Of a DNA stretch of 64,000 nt, positions 1 through 8,995 are shown piece by piece. The notes under the pieces are model-generated. The model saw only the letters and a program-made list of their open reading frames with translations. It had not been told where the DNA came from and searched no databases. The stretch is taken from positions 310,001 through 374,000 of the forward strand of contig NZ_SPSB01000001.1 in the NCBI RefSeq assembly GCF_004571135.1. Reading direction: 5' to 3'. Position numbers and translations under genes: made by a program. The stretch comes from Algoriphagus kandeliae. Lineage in GTDB: Bacteria; Bacteroidota; Bacteroidia; Cytophagales; Cyclobacteriaceae. The stretch's first letter is position 1. The number at the start of each line of letters is the position of its first letter.

Positions 1-10
1 AGCTCAGGCT

Positions 11-18
11 TAACTTTG
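11..18 (+). promoter_or_regulatory. -7 promoter element of dnaG (TAACTTTG)
   Basis: The octamer matches the Bacteroidota sigma -7 consensus TAnnTTTG and ends 14 nt before the dnaG ATG. The -33 region lies at or beyond the window edge and cannot be judged. Seen directly as a motif; promoter function is inferred. Confidence 0.4.
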
Positions 19-32
19 TTCCTAATCAAACT

Positions 33-1973
33 ATGGCAGTCAGCAAGCATACAACAGACAAAGTCAAAGACCGGATGGACATTGAGGAGGTTATCTCCGA
101 TTATGTTCCATTGAAAAAAAAGGGGCAAAACCTTTGGGCTTGCTGTCCATTCCACGGCGAAAAAACGCCATCTTTTTCTGTATCCCCTGCTAAGCAAATC
201 TATAAGTGCTTTGGTTGCGGTAAAGCTGGAGATCCCATTCAATTCATTATGGATATTGAGGGGATTGGTTTCCAAGAAGCTATCCGTCACCTCGCTGGTA
301 AATATGGGATTGAGGTAGAAGAGGACGAAACCCAAACTCCGGAACAGGAACAAGCCCAAAATGAACGGGAAAGTTTGTTGATTGCTTTGGGGTTTGCCCG
401 GGATTTTTTTGTCAAAAACCTTCAAACCGATGAAGGTAAATCTATTGGGTTGAGCTATTTCAAGGAAAGAGGCTTTACTCCAGCGATTATCGAAAAATTC
501 GATTTGGGATATGCGCTAGAAGGTTGGGATAATTTGCTCAATTCAGCAAAAAAGGCAGGTTTTCAAGAAGATGTTCTCTTGAAGGCCGGGCTTATTTTAG
601 AAAAAGAAGGGGATCCTTCCCGAAGGTATGATCGGTTTCGGAATCGAGTCATTTTCACTATCCATAACATCAGTGGAAAGCCAATTGCGTTTGGCGCACG
701 GATCCTGACTAAGGATAAAAATCAACCCAAATATATCAACTCCCCTGAAACACCTGTCTATCATAAGAGTGATGTCTTGTACGGGATGTTTCAGGCTAAA
801 AAAGCTATTCGAGAAAAGGATAATTGCTATTTGGTAGAGGGGTATACGGATGTAATTTCCATGCACCTTTCGGGAATTGAGAATGTGGTTGCATCCTCTG
901 GGACTTCCCTTACAGAAGGTCAAATCAAATTGATCAAACGATTTACAGATCAGGTTACTGTTTTGTATGATGGAGATGCGGCAGGAATCAAAGCCTCTCT
1001 GCGTGGGATAGATTTGTTGTTGGAGGGAGGACTTACTGTCAAGGCGGTGGTGTTTCCTGATGGAGAGGACCCGGATAGTTATTCCAGAAAAGTGGGTTCT
1101 CAAGCTTTTCAAAACTACCTGCAAGAAAATGCCAAGGATTTCATTGGCTTTAAAATTAACCTTTACAAGGATGAATTTCAGCGTGATCCAATTCGAAAAG
1201 CTGAGGTTATCCGTGAGGTTGTTCAGAGCATAGCTAAAATCCCAGATCCAATTATTCGATCTGTCTACGCAAAAGAAGCCTCTGGGTTTTTGGATATCGA
1301 AGAAGGTATCGTCTATGCCGAGGTAAATAAAATCCTGCTAAAGAATCAACGGGATCAATTTAGAAAGATCCAAGAAACTCCTTTGGAAGCAGCTCCGATT
1401 GAGGAGTTTTTTCCAGTTGAAAAAGAAGGATTTTCTGTTTCAGAAGCTCTAAGACTGCAAGAGCGTGAATTAATCCGTCTTTTGTTGAATTATGGGTTGC
1501 AACAATTGGGAGACGAGGAATTGAATCTTTGTCAGTATTTGCTTTCCGAAACTGAAGAGCTAGCATTTGAAAACCCTCTTTATGCCAAAATTTTGAAAAT
1601 GTTTCGGGAGAATCTCAATAAAGGGGTGATCGTGGATTCAGATTATTTTTTGGGTATTCAAGATCGGGAAATTCGAGATGAAGTGATTGATTTGATTACC
1701 CCCAGGAGGGAGGCTTCTGTACATTGGACTGAGAAATTTCAAATCCTAATTCCTAGAGAAGATGATGATTTGACCTTGACGAGTTACAAATCTATTCTTC
1801 GCTTAAAACGAAAATTTGTCCGTAGAATGATGGAAGAAGCTATTCAGAAAATCAAAAATGCGGAAGTTGAAAAATTGTCCGACGATCAGATCATCGAGCT
1901 TCAAGAAATATTTTTAGGATTGAAGCAGGTACAGATGGATATTGACCGGGAACTCGGAATTGTTATTGGATAA
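33..1973 (+). CDS. dnaG: DNA primase DnaG
   Basis: DNA-dependent RNA polymerase that makes the primers for lagging-strand and restart synthesis, working with the replicative helicase. The N-terminal CHC2 zinc finger is complete (C38, H41, C59, C62). It is followed by the catalytic core and a TOPRIM domain with the EGYTD motif near residue 269 and the DGDAAG motif near 313-318, which bind the catalytic metals. The C-terminal part (about 440-646) is the divergent helicase-interaction region. The length of 646 residues is normal for Bacteroidota. The ATG at 33 gives the usual N-terminus just ahead of the zinc finger. A short hairpin follows the stop codon. Confidence 0.97.
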   Translation: MAVSKHTTDKVKDRMDIEEVISDYVPLKKKGQNLWACCPFHGEKTPSFSVSPAKQIYKCFGCGKAGDPIQFIMDIEGIGFQEAIRHLAGKYGIEVEEDETQTPEQEQAQNERESLLIALGFARDFFVKNLQTDEGKSIGLSYFKERGFTPAIIEKFDLGYALEGWDNLLNSAKKAGFQEDVLLKAGLILEKEGDPSRRYDRFRNRVIFTIHNISGKPIAFGARILTKDKNQPKYINSPETPVYHKSDVLYGMFQAKKAIREKDNCYLVEGYTDVISMHLSGIENVVASSGTSLTEGQIKLIKRFTDQVTVLYDGDAAGIKASLRGIDLLLEGGLTVKAVVFPDGEDPDSYSRKVGSQAFQNYLQENAKDFIGFKINLYKDEFQRDPIRKAEVIREVVQSIAKIPDPIIRSVYAKEASGFLDIEEGIVYAEVNKILLKNQRDQFRKIQETPLEAAPIEEFFPVEKEGFSVSEALRLQERELIRLLLNYGLQQLGDEELNLCQYLLSETEELAFENPLYAKILKMFRENLNKGVIVDSDYFLGIQDREIRDEVIDLITPRREASVHWTEKFQILIPREDDDLTLTSYKSILRLKRKFVRRMMEEAIQKIKNAEVEKLSDDQIIELQEIFLGLKQVQMDIDRELGIVIG

Positions 1974-1992
1974 TACCAAACTTTATTTGGTA
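1974..1992 (+). terminator. Weak hairpin after dnaG
   Basis: Perfect 7-bp stem TACCAAA/TTTGGTA with a 5-nt loop, starting right after the dnaG stop. There is no clear T-run behind it, so it could be a weak terminator or an mRNA 3'-end stabiliser. Confidence 0.35.
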
Positions 1993-2019
1993 CTGTCCTG
2001 TTTTAGAATCGAAAGCAGT

Positions 2020-2027
2020 TAAATTTG
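2020..2027 (+). promoter_or_regulatory. -7 promoter element of ribBA (TAAATTTG)
   Basis: Exact match to TAnnTTTG, 14 nt before the ribBA start codon. No TTTG at the expected -33 distance was found. It suggests that ribBA has its own promoter after dnaG. Confidence 0.4.
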
Positions 2028-2041
2028 TCCTTTAAATCGAC

Positions 2042-3265
2042 TTGCAAAAATCTGTGGAAAAATACCAATTGGACTCCATTGAAGAGGCCATCGAAGCTAT
2101 AAAAGAAGGAAAAGTCATCATCGTTGTGGATGATGAAGACCGTGAAAATGAAGGAGACTTTGTCTGTGCAGCAGAAAAAGTAACTCCTGAAATCATCAAT
2201 TTTATGGCAAAACATGGGCGGGGCCTTATTTGCGCGCCTCTTGTGGAGGACCGCTGTGAGGAATTAGGCCTAGAATTGATGGTGGGTCAAAATACCGCTG
2301 CTTTTGAGACTCCATTCACGGTTTCTGTTGACCTTATTGGTCATGGATGTACTACGGGGATTTCGGCTTCTGATCGCTCAAAAACCATAATGGCCTTGGT
2401 GGATGAGAATATTGATCCATCCGAATTGGGTAAGCCAGGACATATTTTTCCTTTAAAAGCTAAAAGAGGTGGTGTCCTTCGTAGAGCAGGACATACGGAG
2501 GCAGCGATTGATTTCGCAAGACTTGCAGGGATGAAACCAGCTGGAGTTTTGGTTGAAATCATGAATGAAGATGGAACCATGGCTCGACTTCCAGATTTGG
2601 TTGAAGTGGCTAAGCGTTTTGACCTGAAGTTGGTTTCAATAAAGGACTTAATTGCTTATCGATTGAAGCATGAATCCTTAATTAAGCGAGAAATTGGTGT
2701 CGATATGCCTACCCAATATGGGGATTTTGACCTGATTGCTTTCCGACAAATCAACACTAATGAAATTCATTTGGCCTTGATTAAAGGTACTTGGGAGAAA
2801 GATGAGCCTATTTTGGTACGCGTTCATTCTTCCTGTGTGACAGGTGATATTTTCGGTAGTTGCCGCTGTGATTGTGGTCCTCAACTTCATGCTGCCATGG
2901 AAATGGTGGAGAAGGAAGGAAAAGGATTGATTCTCTACATGAATCAAGAAGGCCGCGGAATTGGCCTGATCAATAAGTTGAAAGCTTACAAATTGCAAGA
3001 AGAGGGGATGGATACTGTTCAGGCAAATCTGGCTTTGGGCCTTCCTATGGATAGCCGTGATTATGGGGTCGGAGCTCAAATTTTGAGAGATCTTGGAGTA
3101 GGAAAAATCCGCCTGATTTCCAATAATCCACAGAAAAGGGTAGGGCTAATCGGTTATGGATTAGAGATCGTAGAGCAGGTTCCAATTGAGATTGCACCAA
3201 ATCCTCATAATGAGCGTTACTTGAAAACGAAACGCGATAAAATGGGGCATAACATTCTTAAATAG
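2042..3265 (+). CDS. ribBA: Bifunctional 3,4-dihydroxy-2-butanone-4-phosphate synthase / GTP cyclohydrolase II
   Basis: Catalyses both entry steps of riboflavin synthesis: ribulose-5-phosphate to the four-carbon DHBP unit, and GTP to the diaminopyrimidinone. The N-terminal half (about 1-205) carries the DHBP synthase acidic motif [10 protein letters not shown] near 31-40. The C-terminal half (about 206-400) is GTP cyclohydrolase II, with zinc ligands C265, C276 and C278 in the family spacing and the NQEGRGIGL motif. The total of 407 residues is typical of RibBA fusions. The start is a TTG at 2042, since there is no in-frame ATG that keeps the full DHBP domain. No FMN riboswitch is visible in the short leader. 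Confidence 0.96.
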   Translation: MQKSVEKYQLDSIEEAIEAIKEGKVIIVVDDEDRENEGDFVCAAEKVTPEIINFMAKHGRGLICAPLVEDRCEELGLELMVGQNTAAFETPFTVSVDLIGHGCTTGISASDRSKTIMALVDENIDPSELGKPGHIFPLKAKRGGVLRRAGHTEAAIDFARLAGMKPAGVLVEIMNEDGTMARLPDLVEVAKRFDLKLVSIKDLIAYRLKHESLIKREIGVDMPTQYGDFDLIAFRQINTNEIHLALIKGTWEKDEPILVRVHSSCVTGDIFGSCRCDCGPQLHAAMEMVEKEGKGLILYMNQEGRGIGLINKLKAYKLQEEGMDTVQANLALGLPMDSRDYGVGAQILRDLGVGKIRLISNNPQKRVGLIGYGLEIVEQVPIEIAPNPHNERYLKTKRDKMGHNILK

Positions 3266-3322
3266 TACTAAATTCAGGAAACTGGATTAAACAGAGTAAA
3301 TAAAATTATCGTATCAATTGAT

Positions 3323-3973
3323 ATGAAAAATAGCATCAAACTTTCCATTTTGACGATTGGGATTTGGCTCTTGGGTCTGGGTATGGCTCTAGCCCAAGAT
3401 AAATTTCCATCCCAAATTTGGCATAAGGGGAATATTTACGATACCGAAGGTCAGGCTTTTTCGGGCCTTGTAAAATATGACCTTGATAATAATCTGGTCC
3501 AATTACAAAATGAGACCATCATAACCTTCACTGCTTCCAATGTAGCTTACTTTGAAATTTACGATGAGCTTTATGGAGGAATAAGAAAGTTTTACAGTTT
3601 GCCCTATTCCTTGAATGGAGATTATGAAACTCCTGTATTTTTCGAAGTTCTCACTGAAGGAAAGGATATTGCGCTTCTTTGCAGGGAATATATAGCGACT
3701 GATTCTCGAAATATGGGAGCATGGGGTCCTGTAGGTATGAACCCATTTTGGGGGCCTCAGACCATGATGGGTTATAGACTGGCCTTCAATTATTATTTTT
3801 TCAAAGACAATCAAATCCAGCGATACAGCTTAAAAAAGAAGGATTTGTATGATATGCTTCCGGGCTATGATGATGAAATCAGTCTTTTTATGCGTAAAAA
3901 TCGCCTGGAGCATGATAAGCGAGGAGACTTACTTCGAATTACAGCCTATTACAACGAACTCAGCAAAAACTAA
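3323..3973 (+). CDS. Secreted/periplasmic protein of unknown function
   Basis: I do not recognise a functional family. The protein has 216 residues and begins with a Sec signal peptide (hydrophobic core about 8-22, cleavage likely after ALA, before QDKF). The mature part is a soluble, aromatic-rich domain predicted to be mostly beta, with a Gly/Pro/Trp-rich segment near 130-150. The ATG at 3323 gives a clean signal peptide. The gene overlaps the surE start by one base (stop and start share the A at 3973), so the two are probably translated together, although nothing in the sequence ties it to nucleotide metabolism. Probably a Bacteroidota-specific conserved hypothetical. Confidence 0.85.
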   Translation: MKNSIKLSILTIGIWLLGLGMALAQDKFPSQIWHKGNIYDTEGQAFSGLVKYDLDNNLVQLQNETIITFTASNVAYFEIYDELYGGIRKFYSLPYSLNGDYETPVFFEVLTEGKDIALLCREYIATDSRNMGAWGPVGMNPFWGPQTMMGYRLAFNYYFFKDNQIQRYSLKKKDLYDMLPGYDDEISLFMRKNRLEHDKRGDLLRITAYYNELSKN

Positions 3974-4752
3974 TGTCAAAGCCTCTAATTCTCGTCTCGA
4001 ACGATGACGGGATCACCTCAAAAGGAATCCGAGTTTTAGTAGAAGTCATGAAAAAATTGGGGGAAGTTGTGGTGGTCGCACCCGATAGTCCTCAATCTGG
4101 AATGGGACACGCCATTACCATAGGAGAAACGCTCCGATTATACGACGAAGATATTTTTGAGGGAGTTTTAGCTTACAAATCAAGTGGTACTCCTGCAGAT
4201 TGCGTGAAGCTTGCTAAGCACTATGTATTGAAAGATCGGACTCCTGATTTGGTTGTTAGTGGCATTAACCATGGGTCAAATACCTCCATTTCTGTTTTGT
4301 ATTCAGGAACTATGTCTGCGGCTATTGAAGGAGCCTTAGAGGGATATCCTTCTATTGGATTTAGCCTTTGCGATTATTCTTCAAAGGCCGATTTTTCTCA
4401 CGTGGAGGAGTGGGTAGAGAAAATAGCTAGGCAGGTTTTGGAGCGAGGAATATCAAGAGGCGTTGCATTAAACGTGAATTTTCCACCAAAAAGAAATGAA
4501 GCTATCAAAGGAGTGAAGGTTTGCCGTCAAGCAGATGCGAAATGGCAGGAGGAGTTTTCCGAGCGTTTTGACCCAACAGGAAGGAAATATTTCTGGATGG
4601 CTGGCAACTTTGTCAATTTTGATAAAGGAGAAGATAATGATGAATGGGCTATTGCTAATAATTACATTTCTATTGTGCCCTGCCAATATGATTTGACAGC
4701 CCATCATGCCATTTCTCAAATGAATAAAGAATGGGATTGGAGTCAATTTTAA
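3973..4752 (+). CDS. surE: 5'/3'-nucleotidase SurE
   Basis: Metal-dependent phosphatase acting on nucleoside monophosphates (and in some bacteria on short polyphosphate), linked to stationary-phase survival. The N-terminal LVSNDDGI motif supplies metal ligands D11 and D12. The APDSPQSGMGHAIT segment and the VSGINHGSNTS motif supply the remaining Ser and Asn ligands. The length of 259 residues fits the family. The start codon overlaps the stop of the upstream secreted protein gene by one base, indicating translational coupling. Confidence 0.95.
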   Translation: MSKPLILVSNDDGITSKGIRVLVEVMKKLGEVVVVAPDSPQSGMGHAITIGETLRLYDEDIFEGVLAYKSSGTPADCVKLAKHYVLKDRTPDLVVSGINHGSNTSISVLYSGTMSAAIEGALEGYPSIGFSLCDYSSKADFSHVEEWVEKIARQVLERGISRGVALNVNFPPKRNEAIKGVKVCRQADAKWQEEFSERFDPTGRKYFWMAGNFVNFDKGEDNDEWAIANNYISIVPCQYDLTAHHAISQMNKEWDWSQF

Positions 4753-4779
4753 TTTAGATTTTTGTTTAGGAATTTTTAA

Positions 4780-4802
4780 ATCAGCACGGCATTTAGGCTG
4801 AT
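4780..4802 (+). terminator. Weak stem-loop downstream of surE
   Basis: ATCAGC/GCTGAT stem with an 11-nt loop, followed by AATCTTTATTTT. It is short and only weakly terminator-like, but sits in the 79-nt gap between surE and the sensor kinase gene. Confidence 0.3.
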
Positions 4803-4831
4803 AATCTTTATTTTGTGCCCGATTTAGCAAA

Positions 4832-6793
4832 TTGAATTTTGTGAGACGTCAAGCTTTTTATCTTATAATTCTTATTTCCTTTTTTACCTGTTTGGCCTCT
4901 AGGGCACAGGATTCCCATACCGATTCGCTTTTGATTAAATTGAAAGGGAAAGAGCGAATTGACTATTTAAACCGAACTGCAACTGAAATCAGGGAGTCTG
5001 AACAGGACCTTGCGATTCAATATTCCTTCGAAGCAGATTCCTTAGCGAAATTGATAGATGACTATGACGGACGAAGTCGAGCACTCGAAAATATAGGCTG
5101 GATTTTTTACCGTCGAGGTCAATGGCTCAAGTCCTTTGATTATTCTACCGAAGCTTATGATTTGGCTTTATTGGCTGAAAACAAGCTGCAAGCAGCACGA
5201 TTGATGAATAATCTGGGAGCTTTGTATTATGAGCAGAAAAACTTCGACAAAGCGATCGAACAATTTAAAAGAGGCTACAGATTGGCCAAAGAGGCAGGTG
5301 ATGTTGCTACCCAAATCAGAAGCCTAAATAACGTTGCACTCAATTTCACCCAAAGTGGGAGGCAAGATTCAGCGATGGTTTATGCCAATCTTTCAATTAA
5401 AACCAATGAACAAGCTGGATCACCTTATTTGTTGTCTTTTGCTAATCGGGTCATTGGAGATGTGTATTTAGCTGAGGGTAACTATGACAGCGCAGTGATC
5501 ATTTATGAAAAGGCGCTTGAAATGGCGAGAGCTCAGGATGTAAAATCCTTTGAAGCCGGAGTGATTCATCGATTGGGTAATGCGTACTTGCTTAATAATC
5601 AGCTAGTAGAAGCAGAAAAAACGCTTCAATATGCTGTCGATTTTTGTAAGGAATACCAGTTTATGGATGAATTGGCGAAAAGCCACAAATATCTATCACA
5701 GGTCTATCAAAAAATAGGTGATTACCTTTCTGCCTATGAGCAGTTGAATGAATTTTCAGTATTAAATGATACACTTCTAAATAAAGCTGGAAGAGATCGA
5801 CTTGCTTTAATGCAGGGGATGTTTGAAGAGGATTTAGCTCGATCCGAGTTGGAGTTGCTCAAATCTCAAAATGAGGCTCAGTCTTATAGATTACAGACTT
5901 CCAGAAGGTATTTGATATTTTTTGGATTTGCCTTTTTAATAATTGCTCTTCTGAGTATCCGGCTGTTTTTCTTACATAGAAATCTCAAGAAGATTAATCA
6001 TAATCTTACTATTCAGCAGAAAAAAATTGAAGAGCAAAATGTCGCTTTAGAAAAGCAGTCCAAAGAGCTTCTAGAAATCAATGAGGCCAAAAATAAATTG
6101 TTTTCAATTTTGTCTCATGATCTTCGAAGTCCGATTGGACAATTGAAATCTACTTTGGATTTAATGCTTCAAAAACAGTTGTCCGAGGAAGAGTTTTATG
6201 AGTTGATGGATTTCCTGAAAAAGGATGTAGACTCGATTAATAATACCCTTGTCAATACCTTGAAATGGTCCATGTCTCAAATGGAAGGTTTTGAGATCCA
6301 ATCCCATGAATTTGATTTAAGCAGTATTACCAAAAATTCCCTCAACTTTTTGCAGTCTTCTATTAAGGCGAAAAATCTGACCATTTTCGATAGGACAACT
6401 GACAGAGACAAGGTTTATGGCGATCCAGATTTGCTGGAAGTAGCTGTTCGTAATATCATCAGTAATGCTATCAAATATTCCAATCCGGGAGATTCAATTA
6501 CTATTTTTTCTGAAAAGGGAGATGAGTGGATTCAATACTGCATTTTGGATCAAGGTATAGGTATGGAAAAAGAGCAGATAAATCAGATTTTGGCTGAAAA
6601 TCATCTGGTAACCAAATCCCAACCAGGAACTCAAAAAGAAAAAGGATCTGGTTTAGGGTTGAAGTTGGTGAAGGAGTTTGTGAAAATGAATGGGGGAAAA
6701 ATCGAAATCGAAAGCAAGCCTGGTCATGGAACCAAATTCTGCATTTATTTTCCAATCAACCAATCAGTCCAAAATCTCAAGCCAGTCCACTAA
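4832..6793 (+). CDS. TPR-repeat sensor histidine kinase
   Basis: Membrane sensor kinase of the Bacteroidota TPR type. An N-terminal signal sequence (about 1-24) exports a periplasmic array of roughly five or six tetratricopeptide repeats (about 35-310). One transmembrane helix follows (about 357-380), then a cytoplasmic coiled coil, a HisKA domain with phosphoacceptor H429 in SHDLRSP, and an HATPase_c domain with NAIKYS, DQGIGM and GSGLGL boxes. There is no receiver domain and no response regulator gene next to it, so its partner is elsewhere. The ligand is unknown; TPRs suggest a protein or peptide partner. The start is TTG 4832; a GTG at 4841 would also keep the signal sequence. The 3' end overlaps the convergent gene by 30 bp. 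Confidence 0.93.
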   Translation: MNFVRRQAFYLIILISFFTCLASRAQDSHTDSLLIKLKGKERIDYLNRTATEIRESEQDLAIQYSFEADSLAKLIDDYDGRSRALENIGWIFYRRGQWLKSFDYSTEAYDLALLAENKLQAARLMNNLGALYYEQKNFDKAIEQFKRGYRLAKEAGDVATQIRSLNNVALNFTQSGRQDSAMVYANLSIKTNEQAGSPYLLSFANRVIGDVYLAEGNYDSAVIIYEKALEMARAQDVKSFEAGVIHRLGNAYLLNNQLVEAEKTLQYAVDFCKEYQFMDELAKSHKYLSQVYQKIGDYLSAYEQLNEFSVLNDTLLNKAGRDRLALMQGMFEEDLARSELELLKSQNEAQSYRLQTSRRYLIFFGFAFLIIALLSIRLFFLHRNLKKINHNLTIQQKKIEEQNVALEKQSKELLEINEAKNKLFSILSHDLRSPIGQLKSTLDLMLQKQLSEEEFYELMDFLKKDVDSINNTLVNTLKWSMSQMEGFEIQSHEFDLSSITKNSLNFLQSSIKAKNLTIFDRTTDRDKVYGDPDLLEVAVRNIISNAIKYSNPGDSITIFSEKGDEWIQYCILDQGIGMEKEQINQILAENHLVTKSQPGTQKEKGSGLGLKLVKEFVKMNGGKIEIESKPGHGTKFCIYFPINQSVQNLKPVH

Positions 6794-7636
6794 AGCAAAA
6801 TCTGAAATATCTGGTTTGTGGGAAATAATTCCGAAATGCATCAAATCTCCAAAAATTTTTTCTAGTTCAGACCTGCTTATTTGATTATTCTCACACCAAG
6901 TGGTCTGCAAAAGCCATTGTTTGACATCATCGGGAGCTAATTTGTAGGCTTCTGAAATAATCTCGGCCAAATTTGCTTGGGTCCTTAGTTTTTGAATGAT
7001 AGAATAGATTTGATCTCTTACCCTTCTAGCAATTTCAGGGAATTCATCTAATGCTTTTTCACTTGTAACCATCACAAAACATGGCCAGGGGCTTGGAATT
7101 TCATCCAGCCTATTCATGTTTCCATTTTTAACTTCTGGAGAGGTGGTATATTTCTCCCAGAGAAATAATCCGTTGCTCCCTTGTTGAAAAGCATCTCTCG
7201 CTCCATCTAAATTCCCTACTACCTCAAAATGAAGATTTTTTGGAGACCAATTCATTTTTTCAGCTAAAACCAAAGCCATCAAATGTGAGCCAGAACCCAT
7301 TCTACTGACCAAAAACTTCGGATGATTGATTGATTTCAAATCATCAAAAGGAAAATCAGGCCTTGTGTGAATCCCCCAAATAAGAGGAGATTTGACATGG
7401 TAGCCGACTAATTTGCATGTATTTCCTTGATCAAACTCCTTGAAAAAACTTTCCGTAAGAAGTATGGCCATTTCAGCTTCCGAACTCTTCAGCATTTGGC
7501 TCATTTGACCAGAACCTCTTGATTCTTCAATCCAATCGATATGAATTCCTTCCTTTTCAAAGGGCTGCTCCTTCGCTAAAATCCGAAATGGAAGGTTGAA
7601 ATGCTCAGGTACTCCAACTATTCGGAAAATCTTCAT
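6764..7636 (-). CDS. NMT1/THI5-like substrate-binding protein, no signal peptide
   Basis: Type II periplasmic-binding-protein fold resembling the NMT1/THI5 and taurine/sulfonate binding family: an N-terminal lobe (about 1-95), a crossover with the SRMGSGSHLMA segment (about 108-118), a second lobe, and a return to lobe one. Unlike true periplasmic receptors it has no signal peptide or lipobox, so it should be cytoplasmic as encoded. No ABC permease or ATPase lies nearby. It starts 12 nt after the MFS transporter gene, as third gene of the GH31-MFS operon. Function unknown; a ligand-binding or metabolic role alongside sugar uptake is possible. Its 3' end overlaps the sensor kinase gene on the other strand. 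Confidence 0.75.
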   Translation of the reverse strand: MKIFRIVGVPEHFNLPFRILAKEQPFEKEGIHIDWIEESRGSGQMSQMLKSSEAEMAILLTESFFKEFDQGNTCKLVGYHVKSPLIWGIHTRPDFPFDDLKSINHPKFLVSRMGSGSHLMALVLAEKMNWSPKNLHFEVVGNLDGARDAFQQGSNGLFLWEKYTTSPEVKNGNMNRLDEIPSPWPCFVMVTSEKALDEFPEIARRVRDQIYSIIQKLRTQANLAEIISEAYKLAPDDVKQWLLQTTWCENNQISRSELEKIFGDLMHFGIISHKPDISDFALVDWLEILD

Positions 7637-7648
7637 AGAAAGTCTTGA

Positions 7649-8974
7649 CTAGTCATGAATTGCTTTTTTGTCTGTGATCAGCAAGTTAGACAATCCAGCC
7701 AAGATCAACATTGTACCAGCTAAAAGCATGGTGTTGATTACAGCTTCTCCGAATAAAAGTTTGTAAAGGAAATTTACCCCTCCTAAGGAAGCTACAATCT
7801 GAGGGATCACAATAAACATGTTGAAAATCCCCATGTAAACGCCCATTTTTTTGGGGTTTACAGAACTTGAGAGCATCGCATAAGGCATGGAAAGAATACT
7901 GGCCCATGCGATTCCAACCAAAGAAAAGCTAATATGAAGCATCCAAGGCTCTGAAATGAAATAGATTAAAATAAAGCCAAACCCTCCTAAAATTAAACTT
8001 CCCAAGTGTAGAAGTCTGCGATTGATTCGGATACGGCTAGCCACAAATGCCAAGATTAAGGCATAAAACATAGACACTAACCCATAGGTGCCTAAATAAT
8101 TCCCCACACTATCTGCCGCATTATTATAAGCTTCGGAGGTGGTATCCGTTGCACCAAATACGTGTTCGGTAATGGCTGGAGTTGCAAAACTCCACATCGT
8201 AAAAAATGCAAACCAGGAGAAAAATTGGACAACACCCAATTTCTTCATTACGGGAGGCATCCCTGTGATATTTTTGAAAATTTCCTTTACACCATTAAAG
8301 AAACCTTTGTTGGCTTCTTTTTCTTTTTGGAAAGCTTCCAAGTCTTCAGGTGGATATTCCTCAGTAGTTAAAATGGTGTAAAGAATGGATGTAAACAACA
8401 CCACGGCACCTATTCCAAATGCGTATTTTACAGAATCAGGTACAACACCTTCAGGCGCCGTATTCGGTACTCCTAATTGTGTCATGAGCCATGGTAAGTT
8501 GGATGCAACCCAAGTACCAATACCAATAATCAAGGTTTGGACTACAAATCCATAAGATCGCTGAGAATCAGGGAGCTTATCTGCTACCAATGCGCGAAAC
8601 GGTTCCATGCTGATATTGATGGAAGCGTCCAAAATCCACAAGGCACCCGCAGCCATCCACAAGGCAGAAGAGTAGGGTGCTAAGAATAATGCAATGGTAC
8701 TAAACAAGGCTCCGAAAAAGAAGAAGGGCTTTCTCCTTCCGAATTTGTGATGCCAAGTCCGATCGCTTAAATACCCAACGATAGGCTGTACCAATAAACC
8801 TGTAAGGGGAGCTGCAATCCAAAGAAATGGGATGGTATCTTTATCTGCTCCTAGAGTTTGGAAAATTCGGGACATAAACCCTCCCTGAAGGGCAAATCCA
8901 AATTGAATTCCAAGAAATCCGAAACTCATATTCCAGATTTGCCAGAAACTCAGGTGTTTTTTTTGATCGGTCAT
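7649..8974 (-). CDS. MFS sugar transporter (GPH/SLC45-like, probable maltose/oligosaccharide importer)
   Basis: Twelve-helix major facilitator protein of 441 residues. The motif GYLSDRTWHHKFGRRKPFF after TM2-TM3 is the signature of the sucrose/maltose proton symporter branch (plant SUT, SLC45, bacterial MalT-like). A long cytoplasmic loop near 215-235 separates the two halves. It sits 21 nt downstream of the GH31 alpha-glucosidase gene, so its substrate is probably maltose or a short maltodextrin crossing the inner membrane. The substrate is inferred from context; the family is clear from the sequence. The ATG at 8974 is the only sensible start. Confidence 0.88.
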   Translation of the reverse strand: MTDQKKHLSFWQIWNMSFGFLGIQFGFALQGGFMSRIFQTLGADKDTIPFLWIAAPLTGLLVQPIVGYLSDRTWHHKFGRRKPFFFFGALFSTIALFLAPYSSALWMAAGALWILDASINISMEPFRALVADKLPDSQRSYGFVVQTLIIGIGTWVASNLPWLMTQLGVPNTAPEGVVPDSVKYAFGIGAVVLFTSILYTILTTEEYPPEDLEAFQKEKEANKGFFNGVKEIFKNITGMPPVMKKLGVVQFFSWFAFFTMWSFATPAITEHVFGATDTTSEAYNNAADSVGNYLGTYGLVSMFYALILAFVASRIRINRRLLHLGSLILGGFGFILIYFISEPWMLHISFSLVGIAWASILSMPYAMLSSSVNPKKMGVYMGIFNMFIVIPQIVASLGGVNFLYKLLFGEAVINTMLLAGTMLILAGLSNLLITDKKAIHD

Positions 8975-8995
8975 AGTGGGCTTGGGCTAATTGAC

